Source: Fistularia commersonii
Taxonomy: Eukaryota > Chordata > Actinopteri > Syngnathiformes > Fistulariidae
Direction of reading: 5' to 3'
NCBI GenBank assembly: GCA_037954325.1
Contig: JBBMNZ010000015.1
Span: forward strand, 17,416,001 to 17,480,000
Length of the DNA: 64,000 bases
Part shown: piece by piece, positions 35,501 through 45,555 of the stretch
How positions within the stretch are numbered: the first letter of the stretch is position 1
Layout: every line of letters starts with the position of its first letter
The notes under the pieces: generated by a model
Database searches by the model: none
Seen by the model: only the letters and a program-made list of their open reading frames with translations
What the model was told of the DNA's origin: nothing
Made by a program: the position numbers and the translations under genes

Positions 35501-38500
35501 ATCTCCGCTCTTATAACACCGGGGTCACCTTCGCCCGTTCACAGCTGGGGCCGTCTTGCCCAATTGAACTAACAACCTTCTGAAACGAACAAACGAACAA
35601 ACGAACAAACGAACAAACGAACAAACGAACAAACGAATCAGTAAACGAATCTTTTAAGGACAGCTGTGGCTAAGCTGGCTTCCCTCCAAGCAGGATAAGA
35701 ATAAGATTAAAAACAACTTTATTTATAAATAAAGTTGGGGCGGTCTTGCCTGAGGGCACTTCGGACGCAGAGGAAATTGAACCAACAACCTTATGAAACA
35801 AACAAACAAACGAACGAATCAGTAAACAAATCTTTTAGGGTCAGCTGTGGCTAAGCTGGCTTCCCTCCAAGCAGAATAAGAATAAGAATAAGAATAAGAA
35901 CAACAATTTCCTTCAGGATAAATAAAGTTGTTTTCATTCTTATTCTTATTCTGCTTGGAGGGAAGCCAGCTTAGACACAGCTGACCCTAAAAGATTCGTT
36001 TACTGATTCGTTCGTTCTGTTGTTTGTTCGTTCATTCGTTCAAAGTCTATATGTCTACTCCAAAGGTCGTAGGGGGAGGGAGTGCGTCTATATCACCCAC
36101 CATTCACCCTCTCATTCACACTCTCACTCACCCGTTCATTCACATGTAGTACTCAAGGTCATGAAGGGTCTGGAGCCTCCATGCAAGTGTTCACCCTCTC
36201 ACTCTCATGTGGTGTAGACAAGAACAACCATTCACTCATTCACCTGTCACAGAGCGTGACCCTGTATTCATCCAGGAGGTTTAACCCTTTCATTGTTTTG
36301 TTTCTCAAGTCAATCGTCCTCGTGGACTCGTGGAACCTGCTGGTCCTGCGGTCCAATCATCCACTTTAATTTGCTGTTGAGAACGTTCTCGATGTCCTGC
36401 CCCCCCCTTGACCTCCTCACAGCTGGTGAAGACCGCCGACCTGGACCCCCGGCACAACTACGTCCTGGGCTTCCACCCCCACGGCGTGCTGGTGGCCGGA
36501 GCCTTCACCAACTTCTGCACGTACTCCACGGGCTTCAGGCAGATGTTCCCGGGCATCACCAGCTACATGCTCATGCTGCCCCTGTGGTTCAGAGCACCCT
36601 TCTTCAGGGACTACATCATGTGTGCAGGTGCAACCATTCACCTCCCTCATTCATATGTTATTGACAGACATGCAAGCATTCACATGCTATATAGAGCGAA
36701 GTATTCACTCCTTCATTCTCAAATCATATAGAAGCATACAAGTATTGAACCCTGCAATCTGTCAACTGGAAATTTTAGTGCAGCTCCTGCATGTGTTTGT
36801 TGAACCCCAAGCAGACACTTGTGGAGAACACGAAGACTGGTCACTTATCACTTATCATGTATTTATCAATCGATATCGAGGGCATGTAGCCCTCAGGTCT
36901 CGGTCGTTGTCAATCAGACCGATCGACGGCCTCACGTCCTCCAGATCCTGGGTCAGGTCCACGTTGAACCGGAGACGGCTTCGCCCCGAGGCTCAACGCA
37001 GGGAAAACCCAGAGCCAGAGTTTCCCAGACGGCGGTATTCCCGAGCCGCCGTCCTAAACAAAGTGTACGCGCAGCCTGCCGGTCACGCGGTGGCTGATAA
37101 GACGTCCTTTCTCCAATCGATTAGTCTCTGGTCCATAAAATGACAGAAGATGGTAGGAATGTTCCTCTGAAGGTGCTGGACAAAGGAGCTGCTTTATGTC
37201 CGGGTTGATGCGGGAGGTTTGCGGTTGCCAACCCTCACAGAGAAAGGATACAAACTTTGATTTCCTTGGTTCGTCCCGCTGCACGCAACGAGCGTGTGCA
37301 GGTTCTCCTCGCGTCCATGGACCTCCAGAGGTCTCCGGAGATGTTACGTCACCTTTCTCGCCGCCGTCGCTTTGCAGGTTTGATCCCGTCCGACAAGGAG
37401 AGCGCCAGTTTCCCGCTTCGCCAGAGGGGGGGCGGCAATGCCGTCGTGATCGCGGTGGGAGGAGCCCCGGAGGCCCTGGACGCCCATCCTGGAACATACA
37501 ATGTTCTCCTGGCCCAGAAGAAAGGCTTCGTCAAAATGGCCATGGAGCACGGGTGAGAGCGCGCCGCCGAGGGCTTGGCGGCGGCGGCGGCGGCCGGGCT
37601 CAATTTCCGAGGTTTTGTGCGTCAGATCTAGTCATCTGCCTGGAACAGAGCCTCATTGAAGGCCTTCACGTTGTAGAGAAGGTGCAGAAGAACACGTGCT
37701 AATCCATAAAACGGCGTTATGTAACCGTGTCCAGGGCCCATCTTGTGCCGGTGTTCTCCTTCGGGGAAAACGAGTTGTTCGACCAGGTGGGGAACCCCCG
37801 CGGGACCTGGTTGCGCTGGGCTCAGGAACGTCTGCAGAGCATCATGGGCATCTCCCTGCCTCTCTTCCATGCCCGAGGCGTCTTCCAGTACACCTTCGGG
37901 CTGATGCCTTACAGGAAGCCCATCACCACCGTGGGTGAGTCCCCCTCTCACAGTGAAAACAGTATATTTCAGTTTGTGTCATCGATTCAAGTTAATCAGC
38001 AACACTGAAGCATCAACGGGGATTCATTTTATGACTATAGTAGGCAAGTACCTGCATGGAGCCACCACAGAGGTACTACTATGGCCACTATGACTTGTAC
38101 TACTTTTAGATAAATAGATTGATAGATGATGGTTCTATTAGCGCAACATGTTTGTAGTCAGGGGAGGCAGGAGAGGTTGTGCCTCACTTGCCAATCTGGG
38201 AAAGGAAAAAATGTTAAAATAAAAAAGAATGAAATGATTATATTTGTCAGTGATTTGCACTATTTAGGTATTCTTTGTTTAACTTTGCAAGGTTTAGATT
38301 AAAAATGGCTGGAATTTTCACATTTACTGTTCAAATACTGAAACTGCGGTGAGGCAGCCGACTGTTGAGCCTCAATGACGGCCGACTGCCGGCATGCTCT
38401 GCATTGAGACCGCATTGCTGTCTCTCTGTATGTCGCTATTAAAATGTTTAAACACTTTTGCAAGATATGAACTACTTTTCCATTTTGTCAACAAATATAT

Positions 38501-39312
38501 GTGTGTGACTAGTTTCTTGTGCTGAAGGATCATAAAACCGCTAACAAGAGCCACTAAGTGAGGCACGCAGTTCACCTGCCTCATGGTAGCCGTGCCTCAC
38601 CGGCCATGAACCTCAACGCACATCACTGGTTTGTTGAAGAACAGAAGAGGAGCATATGAAGCTTCCGTTTTATTATAAAAAGAGAAAAAGATAAATGTAT
38701 ATTTATATAGGGCTTCATTTATAACATTATTTCCAACCAGAGATTTGCATGTTTTATTTGGAGACTTGTTACAGAGGTTTTTAAAAGAACACTACAGTTA
38801 TGAGGCATCTTCAATTACCTTGCAGTATCCGGAGTGTCCGCTTTATTTTGTAGGAAATCAAAATACATTTAATTTAAAGCGAGGTGAACATGAAGTAGCG
38901 TGCAAGCTAACGCCTGAGGTACTGTACATAGCAGCTGAACCCTTGGAGTTTCATCACCAGATGTTTATCTTGGCAGACATTGGTGGGCCATCCAGGGCTG
39001 CTTTCCGTGCACGTGACTGACTTTAGTCTGGGGTTTGTTAGTCCGACAGGGGCAAACGAGCCCAAAAAATTGATAAAGACCACTTACTGTATTAGTGGAC
39101 GGGGTCTCAGGTGAACTCACCCAACTCGAGTGACTCCCGCACCTTGTGCCCTTACAGTGGGACGGCCCATCCGGGTTGAGAGGAAGGAGAGGCCCACCGC
39201 CGAGGAGCTGGACGCTCTTCATCAGCTCTACATGGACAAACTCGGCGAGCTCTTCGACGAGCACAAGTGCGACTACGGCGTGGACAAGGACGTGCAACTG
39301 AACTTCGTCTGA
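27592..39312 (+). CDS. mogat2: 2-acylglycerol O-acyltransferase 2 (MGAT2)
   Basis: Six exons: 27592-27685, 28506-28684, 36423-36627, 37378-37552, 37735-37934 and 39158-39312, all GT-AG, giving 335 residues. The enzyme adds an acyl group from acyl-CoA to monoacylglycerol to make diacylglycerol in the ER membrane, mainly for dietary fat re-esterification in gut. The start 'MKIDFAPLNLPLQRRLQT' resembles human MOGAT2. Hydrophobic segments lie at about 17-45 and 47-62, with 'FLAL' of the lipid-binding motif. The DGAT2-family signature HPHG is at 109-112 ('LGFHPHGVLVAGAF'), followed by 'FRAPFFRDYIM', 'VVIAVGGAPEALDA', 'FSFGENELFDQV' and 'YRKPITTV'. MOGAT2 rather than MOGAT3 or DGAT2 is supported by the start, the 'FRAPFFRDYIM' segment and its place between map6 and dgat2. 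Intron 2 (7.7 kb) is repeat-filled. Exon 3 has a weak donor, 'gtgcaa'. Confidence 0.94.
27750..27947. repeat. TG and CA runs in inverted arrangement (mogat2 intron 1)
   Basis: (TG)n at about 27750-27795 and (CA)n at about 27898-27947 are separated by about 100 bp, including a G run at 27859-27868. The pair could fold into a long stem in the pre-mRNA. Confidence 0.9.
28097..28372. repeat. ATCC/ATCT compound tetranucleotide array
   Basis: (CCAT)n, then about 90 bp of (CTAT)n, then (CCAT)n and (CTAT)n again, about 275 bp in all, in mogat2 intron 1. Confidence 0.97.
28476..28501 (+). repeat. (CT)n forming the exon 2 polypyrimidine tract
   Basis: The run 'ctctctctctctctctct' is directly followed by 'gcag' and the first base of mogat2 exon 2 at 28506. 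The microsatellite therefore is the splice polypyrimidine tract. Confidence 0.9.
28860..29790. repeat. Minisatellite, 'cataca/accattcaccctgtcattc' core
   Basis: About 12-15 units of 50-70 bp, each with 'gacatacaaccattcaccc', 'tgtcattcattcatt' and an (AT)n spacer, in mogat2 intron 2. A larger block of about 240 bp beginning near 29300 is repeated near 29540. The core equals that of the arrays at 26250 and (reversed) 7505. Confidence 0.9.
29790..30345 (-). pseudogene. LINE reverse transcriptase remnant (L2/CR1-like)
   Basis: On the - strand near 30335-30210 the frame reads 'MKLADDTSLSVRLQ' then 'LVLDTNNTKEIMVDFG'. This corresponds to the catalytic 'FADDT' box and the following 'NxxKTKEMVVDFR' segment of L2-like reverse transcriptases in fish. 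The 29790-29845 edge carries the same family's retroposon phrase 'cgcatctggacag'. Frames break soon after, so the copy is dead. Confidence 0.6.
30520..30790 (-). pseudogene. RTE-type LINE remnant, reversed
   Basis: The reverse complement gives 'tctggaggc...atgaagatgtgg' and 'gggacggcacatggtagatc' phrases, as at 22135-22445. Short, broken copy in mogat2 intron 2. Confidence 0.5.
31432..32301 (-). mobile_element. Tc1-type transposon, internally deleted
   Basis: Reading the - strand, the sequence follows the common fish Tc1 element: 'cctcgctcctaaatatt', a 'SDGRVWVWQSPGEGYLSD' segment near 32000-31940, then 'KTKSQTFSSNIANALVKEPS' near 31660-31605, ending 'aggaatgggatgtcacttaa' and 'ggcaagccaatc'-like TIR. 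The 32293-32301 end 'atatagtg' is followed by TA. The first third of the transposase gene is missing and several frames are broken. It lies in mogat2 intron 2. Confidence 0.75.
32880..33075 (-). mobile_element. Possible Penelope-like or LINE 3' remnant
   Basis: The reverse complement contains 'gaactgaagaagcctct', a phrase that closes a common fish retroelement, here on the - strand. A + strand sibling lies at 33790-34245. Assignment to Penelope-like elements rests on that phrase alone. Confidence 0.3.
33138..33745 (-). mobile_element. hAT non-autonomous element, copy B (inverted)
   Basis: Ends are 'caggggtcggcaacccg' and 'cgggttgccgacccctg', a 17-bp perfect inverted repeat. Flanks 'gactagtt' and 'gactaggc' give an 8-bp target duplication with two changes. 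The interior matches copy A at 4259-4919 in reverse orientation, for example 'ggctttcagagcgt' and 'accggctggcgggtatacc'. Confidence 0.88.
33790..34245 (+). mobile_element. Possible Penelope-like element 3' remnant
   Basis: It ends with 'gaactgaagaaacctctgg', 'gatgaggggtgaaacatctt' and 'caagtgaagaaactcaagtc', the closing phrase of a widespread fish retroelement. The upstream part contains a 'ctaaacagaggagtgaaacc' segment like 'LNRGG'. Frames are destroyed. Confidence 0.35.
34250..35575. other. mogat2 intron 2, no element recognised
   Basis: About 1.3 kb of apparently unique sequence with several short open frames of no recognised family. Confidence 0.4.
35580..36025. repeat. Two direct and one inverted copy of an 80-bp segment
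   Basis: The segment 'tcttttaaggacagctgtgg' to 'ccctccaagcaggataagaa' occurs at about 35640-35705, again at 35820-35890, and inverted at 35938-36010. The last two are separated by 'aacaatttccttcaggataa', a fish LINE/SINE 3' tail phrase also found at 49738. They can form a near-perfect hairpin. A (aacaaacg)n run lies at 35585-35636. Confidence 0.85.
36095..36285. repeat. 'ttcaccctctcattcac' minisatellite fragment
   Basis: Several irregular units with the same core as the arrays at 26250 and 28860, ending about 140 bp before mogat2 exon 3. A further short patch with retroposon phrases follows the exon at 36640-36840. Confidence 0.75.
38150..38628 (-). mobile_element. hAT-like non-autonomous fragment
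   Basis: The right edge, read on the - strand, is 'cagtgatgtgcgttgaggtt', a terminal phrase I associate with a fish hAT family. The interior has 'gtgaggcac' and its inverse 'gtgcctcac' near the two ends. The left terminus does not match, so the copy is probably truncated. It lies in mogat2 intron 5. Confidence 0.4.
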
Positions 39313-39623
39313 ACCTGACGCGGTCGACCCGAGCGGCCGCTCAACGCCGCTGGTTTCGTCACTTTAACGGAAATGAAAAACGGTAGTCTGGGCGCAACGC
39401 GGCACAATCCTGGAAACTGAAACTCGTCCTCCTCCAACCCCGCCGCCTGTTGGGAAAGTAGCGCGGAGTTGACGAGTCAAGGTTTCCTCACTTTGGCAGC
39501 GCGCCGTTGCATCTGTCTGGGCTTTTTCCAAAGGCCGACGAGGTCGTGCGCGCAGACAACCCTCTTGCATCACCGGACCACACTGTCTTGTATCCTTTGA
39601 CTTGGATAACGCGCCCGGGGGAT

Positions 39624-39629
39624 ATTAAA
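39624..39629 (+). promoter_or_regulatory. Possible polyadenylation signal of mogat2
   Basis: 'attaaa' 312 bp after the stop codon. This would give a short 3' UTR of about 330 nt. Confidence 0.35.
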
Positions 39630-40059
39630 GAATGCTTTTGTGGGAAAAGATAATCATCTTGTGCTCTTAATTTCATACGTCGTGATGATAAGGTTGACGT
39701 CTTCAAAGGGTTTATTCTTGTCACTTTGATCGTCATCGAACTCGTGCCGTCAGCGGCCTCGGTCTTAAGACCCCTGGTATTCCCAAGGTGCTTTAAAGAA
39801 GCGTCCGAAATGACTTTTCCCCCAAAAAGTGGGAGCCAAAGGCCTGAAGCAGAAGGTCACTGGACCACAGACCCAGGAGCTTCATCTCAGAAGCAAACTT
39901 TGTTGAAGATCGGACCGGTGTCCCAGCTACCCAACTGATTTTTGGGGACATTCTAATGTCTTGAACCCTTGACCTTCAGGCAACCCTTGACCTTCAGGTG
40001 GTGGTGAGCCTGGAGGATGTCACCGGGCAAGAGGTTTGGTTCACCCTGGACCTGTAGAT

Positions 40060-40215
40060 CCAGGACCACATCTGACCAACCACATCTGACCGTTCACCCT
40101 CTCCTTCACACATCTGGACAATGTAGGGTCACCACTGAAGATGTGTTTGGACTGTTGGAGGAACCTCATGCAGACACTCGGAGAACAAGGAGACTCCACA
40201 CAGAAAGTGTGGACC
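40060..40215 (-). mobile_element. Fish retroposon fragment, reversed
   Basis: 'gttcaccctctccttcac', 'atctggacaatgtagggtc' and 'tttggactgttggaggaacc' follow the reverse-complement order of the fragment at 7370-7520. Confidence 0.5.
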
Positions 40216-40752
40216 TTCTCGCTTTGACAAATGTCCCCATAGTTTCAACACACAATGACCAAACCATCTAGTCAAGGTTTAAAATGGAAGCACCTCAGAT
40301 GTGTGCGTCCACGTCCAGCCTGCGATATAAAAAGACAAGCGTGAGATATTTGTTCCTGGTCCACCTCGTCTCTGCGTGACTTAGCATCTACAGCAGGTTT
40401 ATGCATATGTGCATTTAGGACCAGGATATTCACTAATAAAATTAAATAAACATCTCCCCAGACGGGGTTTATTACCCTTTAGGCGATCAGACATTTGATA
40501 ACGCCTGTCTGAGATATTAACCGTCTGTCCGGCTTTATTTGAACCAGGCCTGGCTCTTCAATCCTCTCCCCGTAAAAGCTAATTTATTGTTTTATTCACT
40601 GTAAATCCAACACGCAAATCTGGTCCACGGCACGGTTCGATAAGACCGTGAACCCTGGCAGACACCTCGCGGCGAGAGATGCCAGCAGGCATGATATTTC
40701 CAAATGGTGCGACTGGCTGGACCATGACCCGACCCTTGCCACACAACCTGGC

Positions 40753-40788
<36 letters not shown>

Positions 40789-41109
40789 GATGCTCATAGA
40801 AATGCTGACTACAGGAAAAACCGTGGAGCAATTTTGTGATGCAAAAAAAAAATGGATGGAGAAATTATATGAATGTATGACACGAACACGGACATTATCC
40901 ACGAAGGGTCTCAAAGTGCAAAAGCGACCGTCGTTGCGGTATTACGTTATCTGAGTTCAATCCCGATGGAAGACGAAAACACGCCGCCGTGGATACGACA
41001 ACGTGAAATAACACGGGGAAACGAGCGCTCGCACACGGGGTACGCTCGTGGGATCCCCGGTTCCCTTCTCTCTGGTTTTAAACCGTATCGAACCGTGGCT
41101 CAGTAAATG

Positions 41110-41635
41110 AGTACATTAAAAATCATTAAAAATCATATCAAAAGTAAAGCAAATAGGTCCAGCATATCTGACCGAAATGACAAGACCTTATGTTCCCGGC
41201 AGAGAGCTGCGTTCCTCTAATACGAACCTACTAGCAGTACCTTCTGCTCGCTCTAAGCGATCTCAGGCAAAACTGTTCTCAGTTCTACTACCTCAGTGGT
41301 GGAACAAACTTCCGGAAGCAACAAGACTAGCATCATCTCTCTCAACCTTCAAGAAACAGGTAAAAACTGTTCTTTTTCAGGACTTTTTACTGCGCTGATG
41401 CCCCACATCAGGTTGGCAGCAAGTTAGGCTATGCAGTGTGTGTGTGTGTGTGTGTGTGTGTACGTTTGTGTGTGTCTGTCCATTTAAAAAAAAAAAAAAA
41501 AACCCTCACTAACCCAAGCTTACTGTTCTGTATATTTCCGGTGCATCGTGTATTTGCAAGTGTATTTGCTGTCCCTATGTCCTCCATTGTCCTCTATCCC
41601 CCAAATGCAATGTAATGTAATGTAATGTAATGGCT
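41110..41635 (+). pseudogene. LINE 3' end with reverse transcriptase tail
   Basis: The frame 41177-41398 reads 'MTRPYVPGRELRSSNTNLL', 'LFSVLLPQWWNKLPEATRL' and 'FKKQVKTVLFQDFLLR' then stop. This is the standard C-terminus of L2/CR1-type reverse transcriptases. It is followed by a 3' UTR and a (taatg)n tail at about 41608-41632. This is a 5'-truncated copy. Confidence 0.7.
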
Positions 41636-42649
41636 CCAAACTGTGAAACGGGGCGGTTTCTCAACCGGTGTCAAGGCCCGGTAATATTTAACGTGATGAA
41701 ATCATAGGCGGCCGTGCAGACGGTCTGGAAGCGGGCGCTAAATCAGATGAACACATGAGCGTTGACCCGACGGGCTCAATAATTGATGTTTCTTTCTGTA
41801 AATAGTGAGCAGATTTGAACCCTTTTACCGGCGCCAACTCATATTTATTCAGCTTTTTCTGTCAATCGGGAATAAAAGCGCTTCCAGCGTCATGTAGCAA
41901 ATGTGCTGCCATGTACTTACAAATGACATTTGCGCAATTTGGGGTGGCTGATATCTAATATCAATTTCAAGTCGTAAAAGCTGACTCAGCGCGACCTGAC
42001 GACGGGCACGTAGTCGCACAACGTGGGTAAGAAGTTACTTCAAACTGTAATTTCACAGCGGGTGACTCAACACGCCGCTTTCTCAACGCGCAGCGAGTCA
42101 CACGCCTCGGCGGGTGAAGAACTGTAGAGATCGTATGGATGGTATTTACAGATATATTAACCCTCAACGTACCTCACTTGCCCCTTTATCGACCTCCCGC
42201 AAATATTGAAATACAATACAAAATATACAGTAAATGAGTACATTAAAAATTATATCAAAAGTAAAGTAAATAGGATGAATTTCATTGACCCCCATAGAGG
42301 AAATTATTTTCTCACAGTAACAGTTATAATGTTAAAATAAATATGAATATAAATACAAATAGAGAGACAGTTAGAAGACAGAAGATAGCAAAGACATCCA
42401 CGAATAAACAACAACAACAACAACAACAACATATAGAAACACAATAGACATTATAAATGGAAAGAAATCGAATTTTGAATTTTTAATAAATCATTTTATG
42501 GGAAACTCAACATTGAAAATACTTTGCTGCGCCGAAACTTGAATGATGATGAATTTGCTGTGCGTTAGTTGCGGTTTGTCCCTGCTGTCGTCTCCCTCGT
42601 CTCGCTCTTCTTCCGATTTCCATTTTTACAATTAATTTTGTCTTGTCAC

Positions 42650-43012
42650 CGCCCGTTTTGCCGTTTTACTGACGCTTAAGGTCGCCGTCTTCCTTTTGTT
42701 CGCTTCGTCTTTCTTAATGTAACGAACCGTAGATTCGTTAATGCTATTATGGCGGCCAACTTCAGCAAAACTTCCGCCTTCCAAACCTATCGAGAAGTTT
42801 TATCTTTTCAGCAATAGTTCCTGCTACATTTTACAAGTTTAATTTTACTATATTTTTCACTGTTTTTCCTTCTTAGGTTAACATATGACTATTTTGTTAC
42901 GAAAAAAAAATCAAATACTGCATAAAAATGCTAAAGAATGCTAAATTGTGAGAACTGAATAACAAATAAGTCGCGAGGGCGCCCAAGCTGAACTGCGAAG
43001 TAGCGAGGGTCC
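42650..43012 (-). pseudogene. Tigger transposase N-terminus remnant
   Basis: On the - strand the sequence runs from 'cctcgctacttcgcag' (near 43010) through an A-rich block to broken frames reading 'EKIKLLDRF', 'SINESTVRYIKKDEANKRKT' and 'SVSKTAKRA'. This is the helix-turn-helix of Tigger/jerky-type transposases. One or more frameshifts separate the pieces. It shares its end with the elements at 130-315 and 21091-21548. Confidence 0.65.
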
Positions 43013-43290
43013 AGGACCGTGTTGTCAAGGAGATGGAGATGCGTAGCACGTCCTTGTTGTTAGCCGTGATAGCTACCACTCCGGTGGGATTTGAATATCG
43101 GTATTCCGTGTCGCGAAATCCATTTATTCGATAAAATGGAAATATCTGGATAAACTGGACCTTAATATTAAAACAAAAAAGCGGCAGGAAAGAAAGTCAT
43201 GATTATTTCTACAAACACGTGGTGCAGAAATGAGCAAAAATAAAATGTAAAAAATGAATAATACTCAGAAAACAAATTGAGGAGAACTAA

Positions 43291-43644
43291 TCATAACTGG
43301 AAATAACATACAGTCAAAAAACATTTTTTATTTGGGTCAAAAAGCAACACATAATTATTTATTGTATTTTCTAAAAAAAAAACCCAATGCGTTAGTAAAA
43401 CGGGTCTGTGTTTTAATAAGGCTTTTCTCCGCTTGAAGTTCATTGACCTTTTCCTCGCTGTGTTCTGAACACAAACCTCAGAGCGAGTTGTCTGACTTTT
43501 CATAAAAAGCTCCTGTGTGAAGAAAGACAGGGTATGAAACTCGTTGCTCATAGACTTGATGATCTCGGATTTGGGTCCGAGTTCGTCCCCTCGGGGCCTC
43601 CGGGGATTTGATGGCCCTTTCAAAACAATTTGTATGCGATCCAA
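43291..43644 (-). other. Unidentified 117-codon open frame
   Basis: A - strand frame beginning 'MDRIQIVLKGPSNPRRPRG', with 'PKSEIIKSMSNEFHTLSFF' in the middle. I recognise no family, and see no clear splice sites or repeat context. The A/T-rich end suggests the real coding part, if any, would be the first 80 codons. Confidence 0.15.
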
Positions 43645-44059
43645 TGAGCTCGTGTCATCCTAGATCCTTTTTCCGAGACATTTACAAAACCTATAATAAC
43701 CTCTGAGTTGTGTCATGAAAAGTTCTGCAAAAGCTCACGCCTCTGAATCTGATTTCCAACGTGCTCCTTAGCTACTAGCTACCGGCCAGTCACGCCTCTT
43801 TCGCGCTATCAATATTTTCTTCTCTACTTTCCAACGCAGACTTGAAGTCTGCAGATGGTTACTTGCCAGGAGTGGATATCGCACAATTCTGTGGAATATC
43901 TACAGTTTTATGCAAGCGGAACTACTTCCTTACACATCCACGATTAGCTTTGTGCTAACTAGCAAAGCTAACCTTTAGCTAATCATGGCGTTATACAGGT
44001 GTTGGTTGAATTTTCATTTCAGTAAACGGTCCCACTCATATAACACTTTATGCAGGATT

Positions 44060-44063
<4 letters not shown>

Positions 44064-44127
<64 letters not shown>
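44064..44127. repeat. (CA)n microsatellite
   Basis: About 32 uninterrupted CA units in the mogat2-dgat2 spacer. Confidence 0.97.
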
Positions 44128-44129
<2 letters not shown>

Positions 44130-44639
44130 ATGGATGAATCAAACCATCAGGAGCTATAAGGGGGGAGTTTGGTTTCTTGCCCAAGGGCACTTCGGCACGC
44201 AGAGAATCCAGGAGTCAAACAGGGTTTACTTGGTTCTGCCAGACAGAAACGAATCCTGATTTATCTTTTGGTCTGATGTAAGAAACAGAGAATTATATAA
44301 TGAGAAAAATGACACCGTGGAACCACTGGAATTGGCAACATGAAGCGAAGGGTTGAATGACGTACTTATCCGGCCATAACAGCTGAAAAATCAAAAAATT
44401 TGTCACGAGCCCGAACAATGCCTGAACCTTCGTCGTTGTCATGGAAACCGAGGCGGAGACCCGTTTCTCGGTGCAGAGCCCAAGCCAGCATCCAACTAGA
44501 AGGAAGGGAACAAATGACATGTATGCTTACATGATATCTTCATACTGTAAACACTTTGTACTTATGCTTTTACATTTTCTTATATTGCTCTGTATATTGC
44601 ACAAATGATGCAGCAGTTCTATTCATTTATTCATTCATT

Positions 44640-45012
44640 CATTTTGTACATTGCCTATCCTTCACTCAGGGTTGCGGGTCGGTGCTGCAGCCTATCCTTG
44701 TTGTCACGGGCGAGTGAGGGGGTTCACTGTGAACTGGCCGATCGCAGGGTTGCGTATGGAGACATTCACTCGTCTGGACGATGAAGGGTCTCCAGTGAAC
44801 CTCCTGCAGGTGTTTGGACTGTTGGAGGAACAAGGGTAACCCTGGGGAACCCCATGCAGACATCAGGAGAACATGGAGACTCCACATACAAAAGCCATCT
44901 GTGGGAATCCAACCAGGGACCTTCTTGTGAGTGAGGTCGAGGCCACCCCTATTCTATTCTATTCTATTCTATTCTATTCTATTCTATTCTATTCTATTCT
45001 ATTCTATTCTAT
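44640..45012 (-). mobile_element. Long retroposon copy with an ATTCT pentanucleotide array
   Basis: The reversed order 'gcagcctatccttgttgtca', 'atggagacattcactcgtct', 'gtgtttggactgttggagga' and 'acatggagactccacat' makes this the longest copy of the retroposon in the window. It is followed by (attct)n at about 44947-45012. Confidence 0.6.
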
Positions 45013-45251
45013 AACTTCAGTAAATAAAAAATAGTACATTTAAAAAATACTAAAATAACTAAACTGACCGAATAACGTCAGTATTCTATTACGTCACAAT
45101 AACAAGTAGTGTTAATTCCGGCCCCCCCTCCCAAAAAAGAAATTACGAATCTCGCGAGATCGACGAGCCTCAACTCTCGGACTGCACCTGACGGAGGGGC
45201 GCGCGCGGAGAGGGGCAGTCCTGATTGGTGCACTCGATCGATCCCCCCTCC

Positions 45252-45273
45252 CACGTGACTCGGCCGTATAAAT
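45252..45273 (+). promoter_or_regulatory. dgat2 core promoter: E-box and TATA box
   Basis: 'cacgtg' (45252-45257) stands nine bases before 'tataaat' (45267-45273) in a GC-rich block. This predicts transcription starting near 45300 and a 5' UTR of about 255 nt. E-boxes bind bHLH-ZIP factors such as USF, ChREBP or SREBP, all plausible for a lipogenic gene. Confidence 0.55.
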
Positions 45274-45394
45274 TGTGTGAGGGAAGCCCCCTGCGGCGCC
45301 ACATCGCTCCTCCCGGCAGGTGTTTCCCTCCGAGCCCCCGGTCCGCTCCGGAGCCTCCCCTCCGCCCCGCGGGACTCCTCCCACGGCTCCTTAA

Positions 45395-45454
45395 ATGCCG
45401 CTCGGCCCGGGGAACTCGTCGCAGTCACAGTCAGTCATGACGCGGGAGCTGTAG
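45395..45454 (+). other. Upstream ORF in the predicted dgat2 5' UTR
   Basis: A 19-codon frame starting 'MPLGPGNSSQSQ', with a second in-frame ATG at 45437 and a stop at 45452-45454, 101 bases before the dgat2 start. If transcription begins at the TATA-predicted site, ribosomes would meet it first. Confidence 0.45.
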
Positions 45455-45555
45455 CAACGGACCACACGCCAGAACGCCACTTTTTAAAAATAATTATCTT
45501 TATTTAATAGTTGTCTTTAACATCCGGGACACTCGACGTTCTAGAAGGATCCGTT

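Larger units (their letters stand above)
39640..45180. other. mogat2-dgat2 spacer
   Basis: About 5.5 kb between the tandem paralogues. It contains two reversed retroposon fragments, an L2-like LINE tail, a Tigger remnant and microsatellites (TG at 40757-40786 and about 41438-41460, CAA at 42410-42430). No third acyltransferase exon or pseudogene was seen. Confidence 0.6.

Noticed and set aside
39313..45180. A third acyltransferase (MOGAT3-like) or pseudogene between mogat2 and dgat2
   Set aside because: No HPHG, GGAxEAL or FGEN-like segment was seen on either strand.
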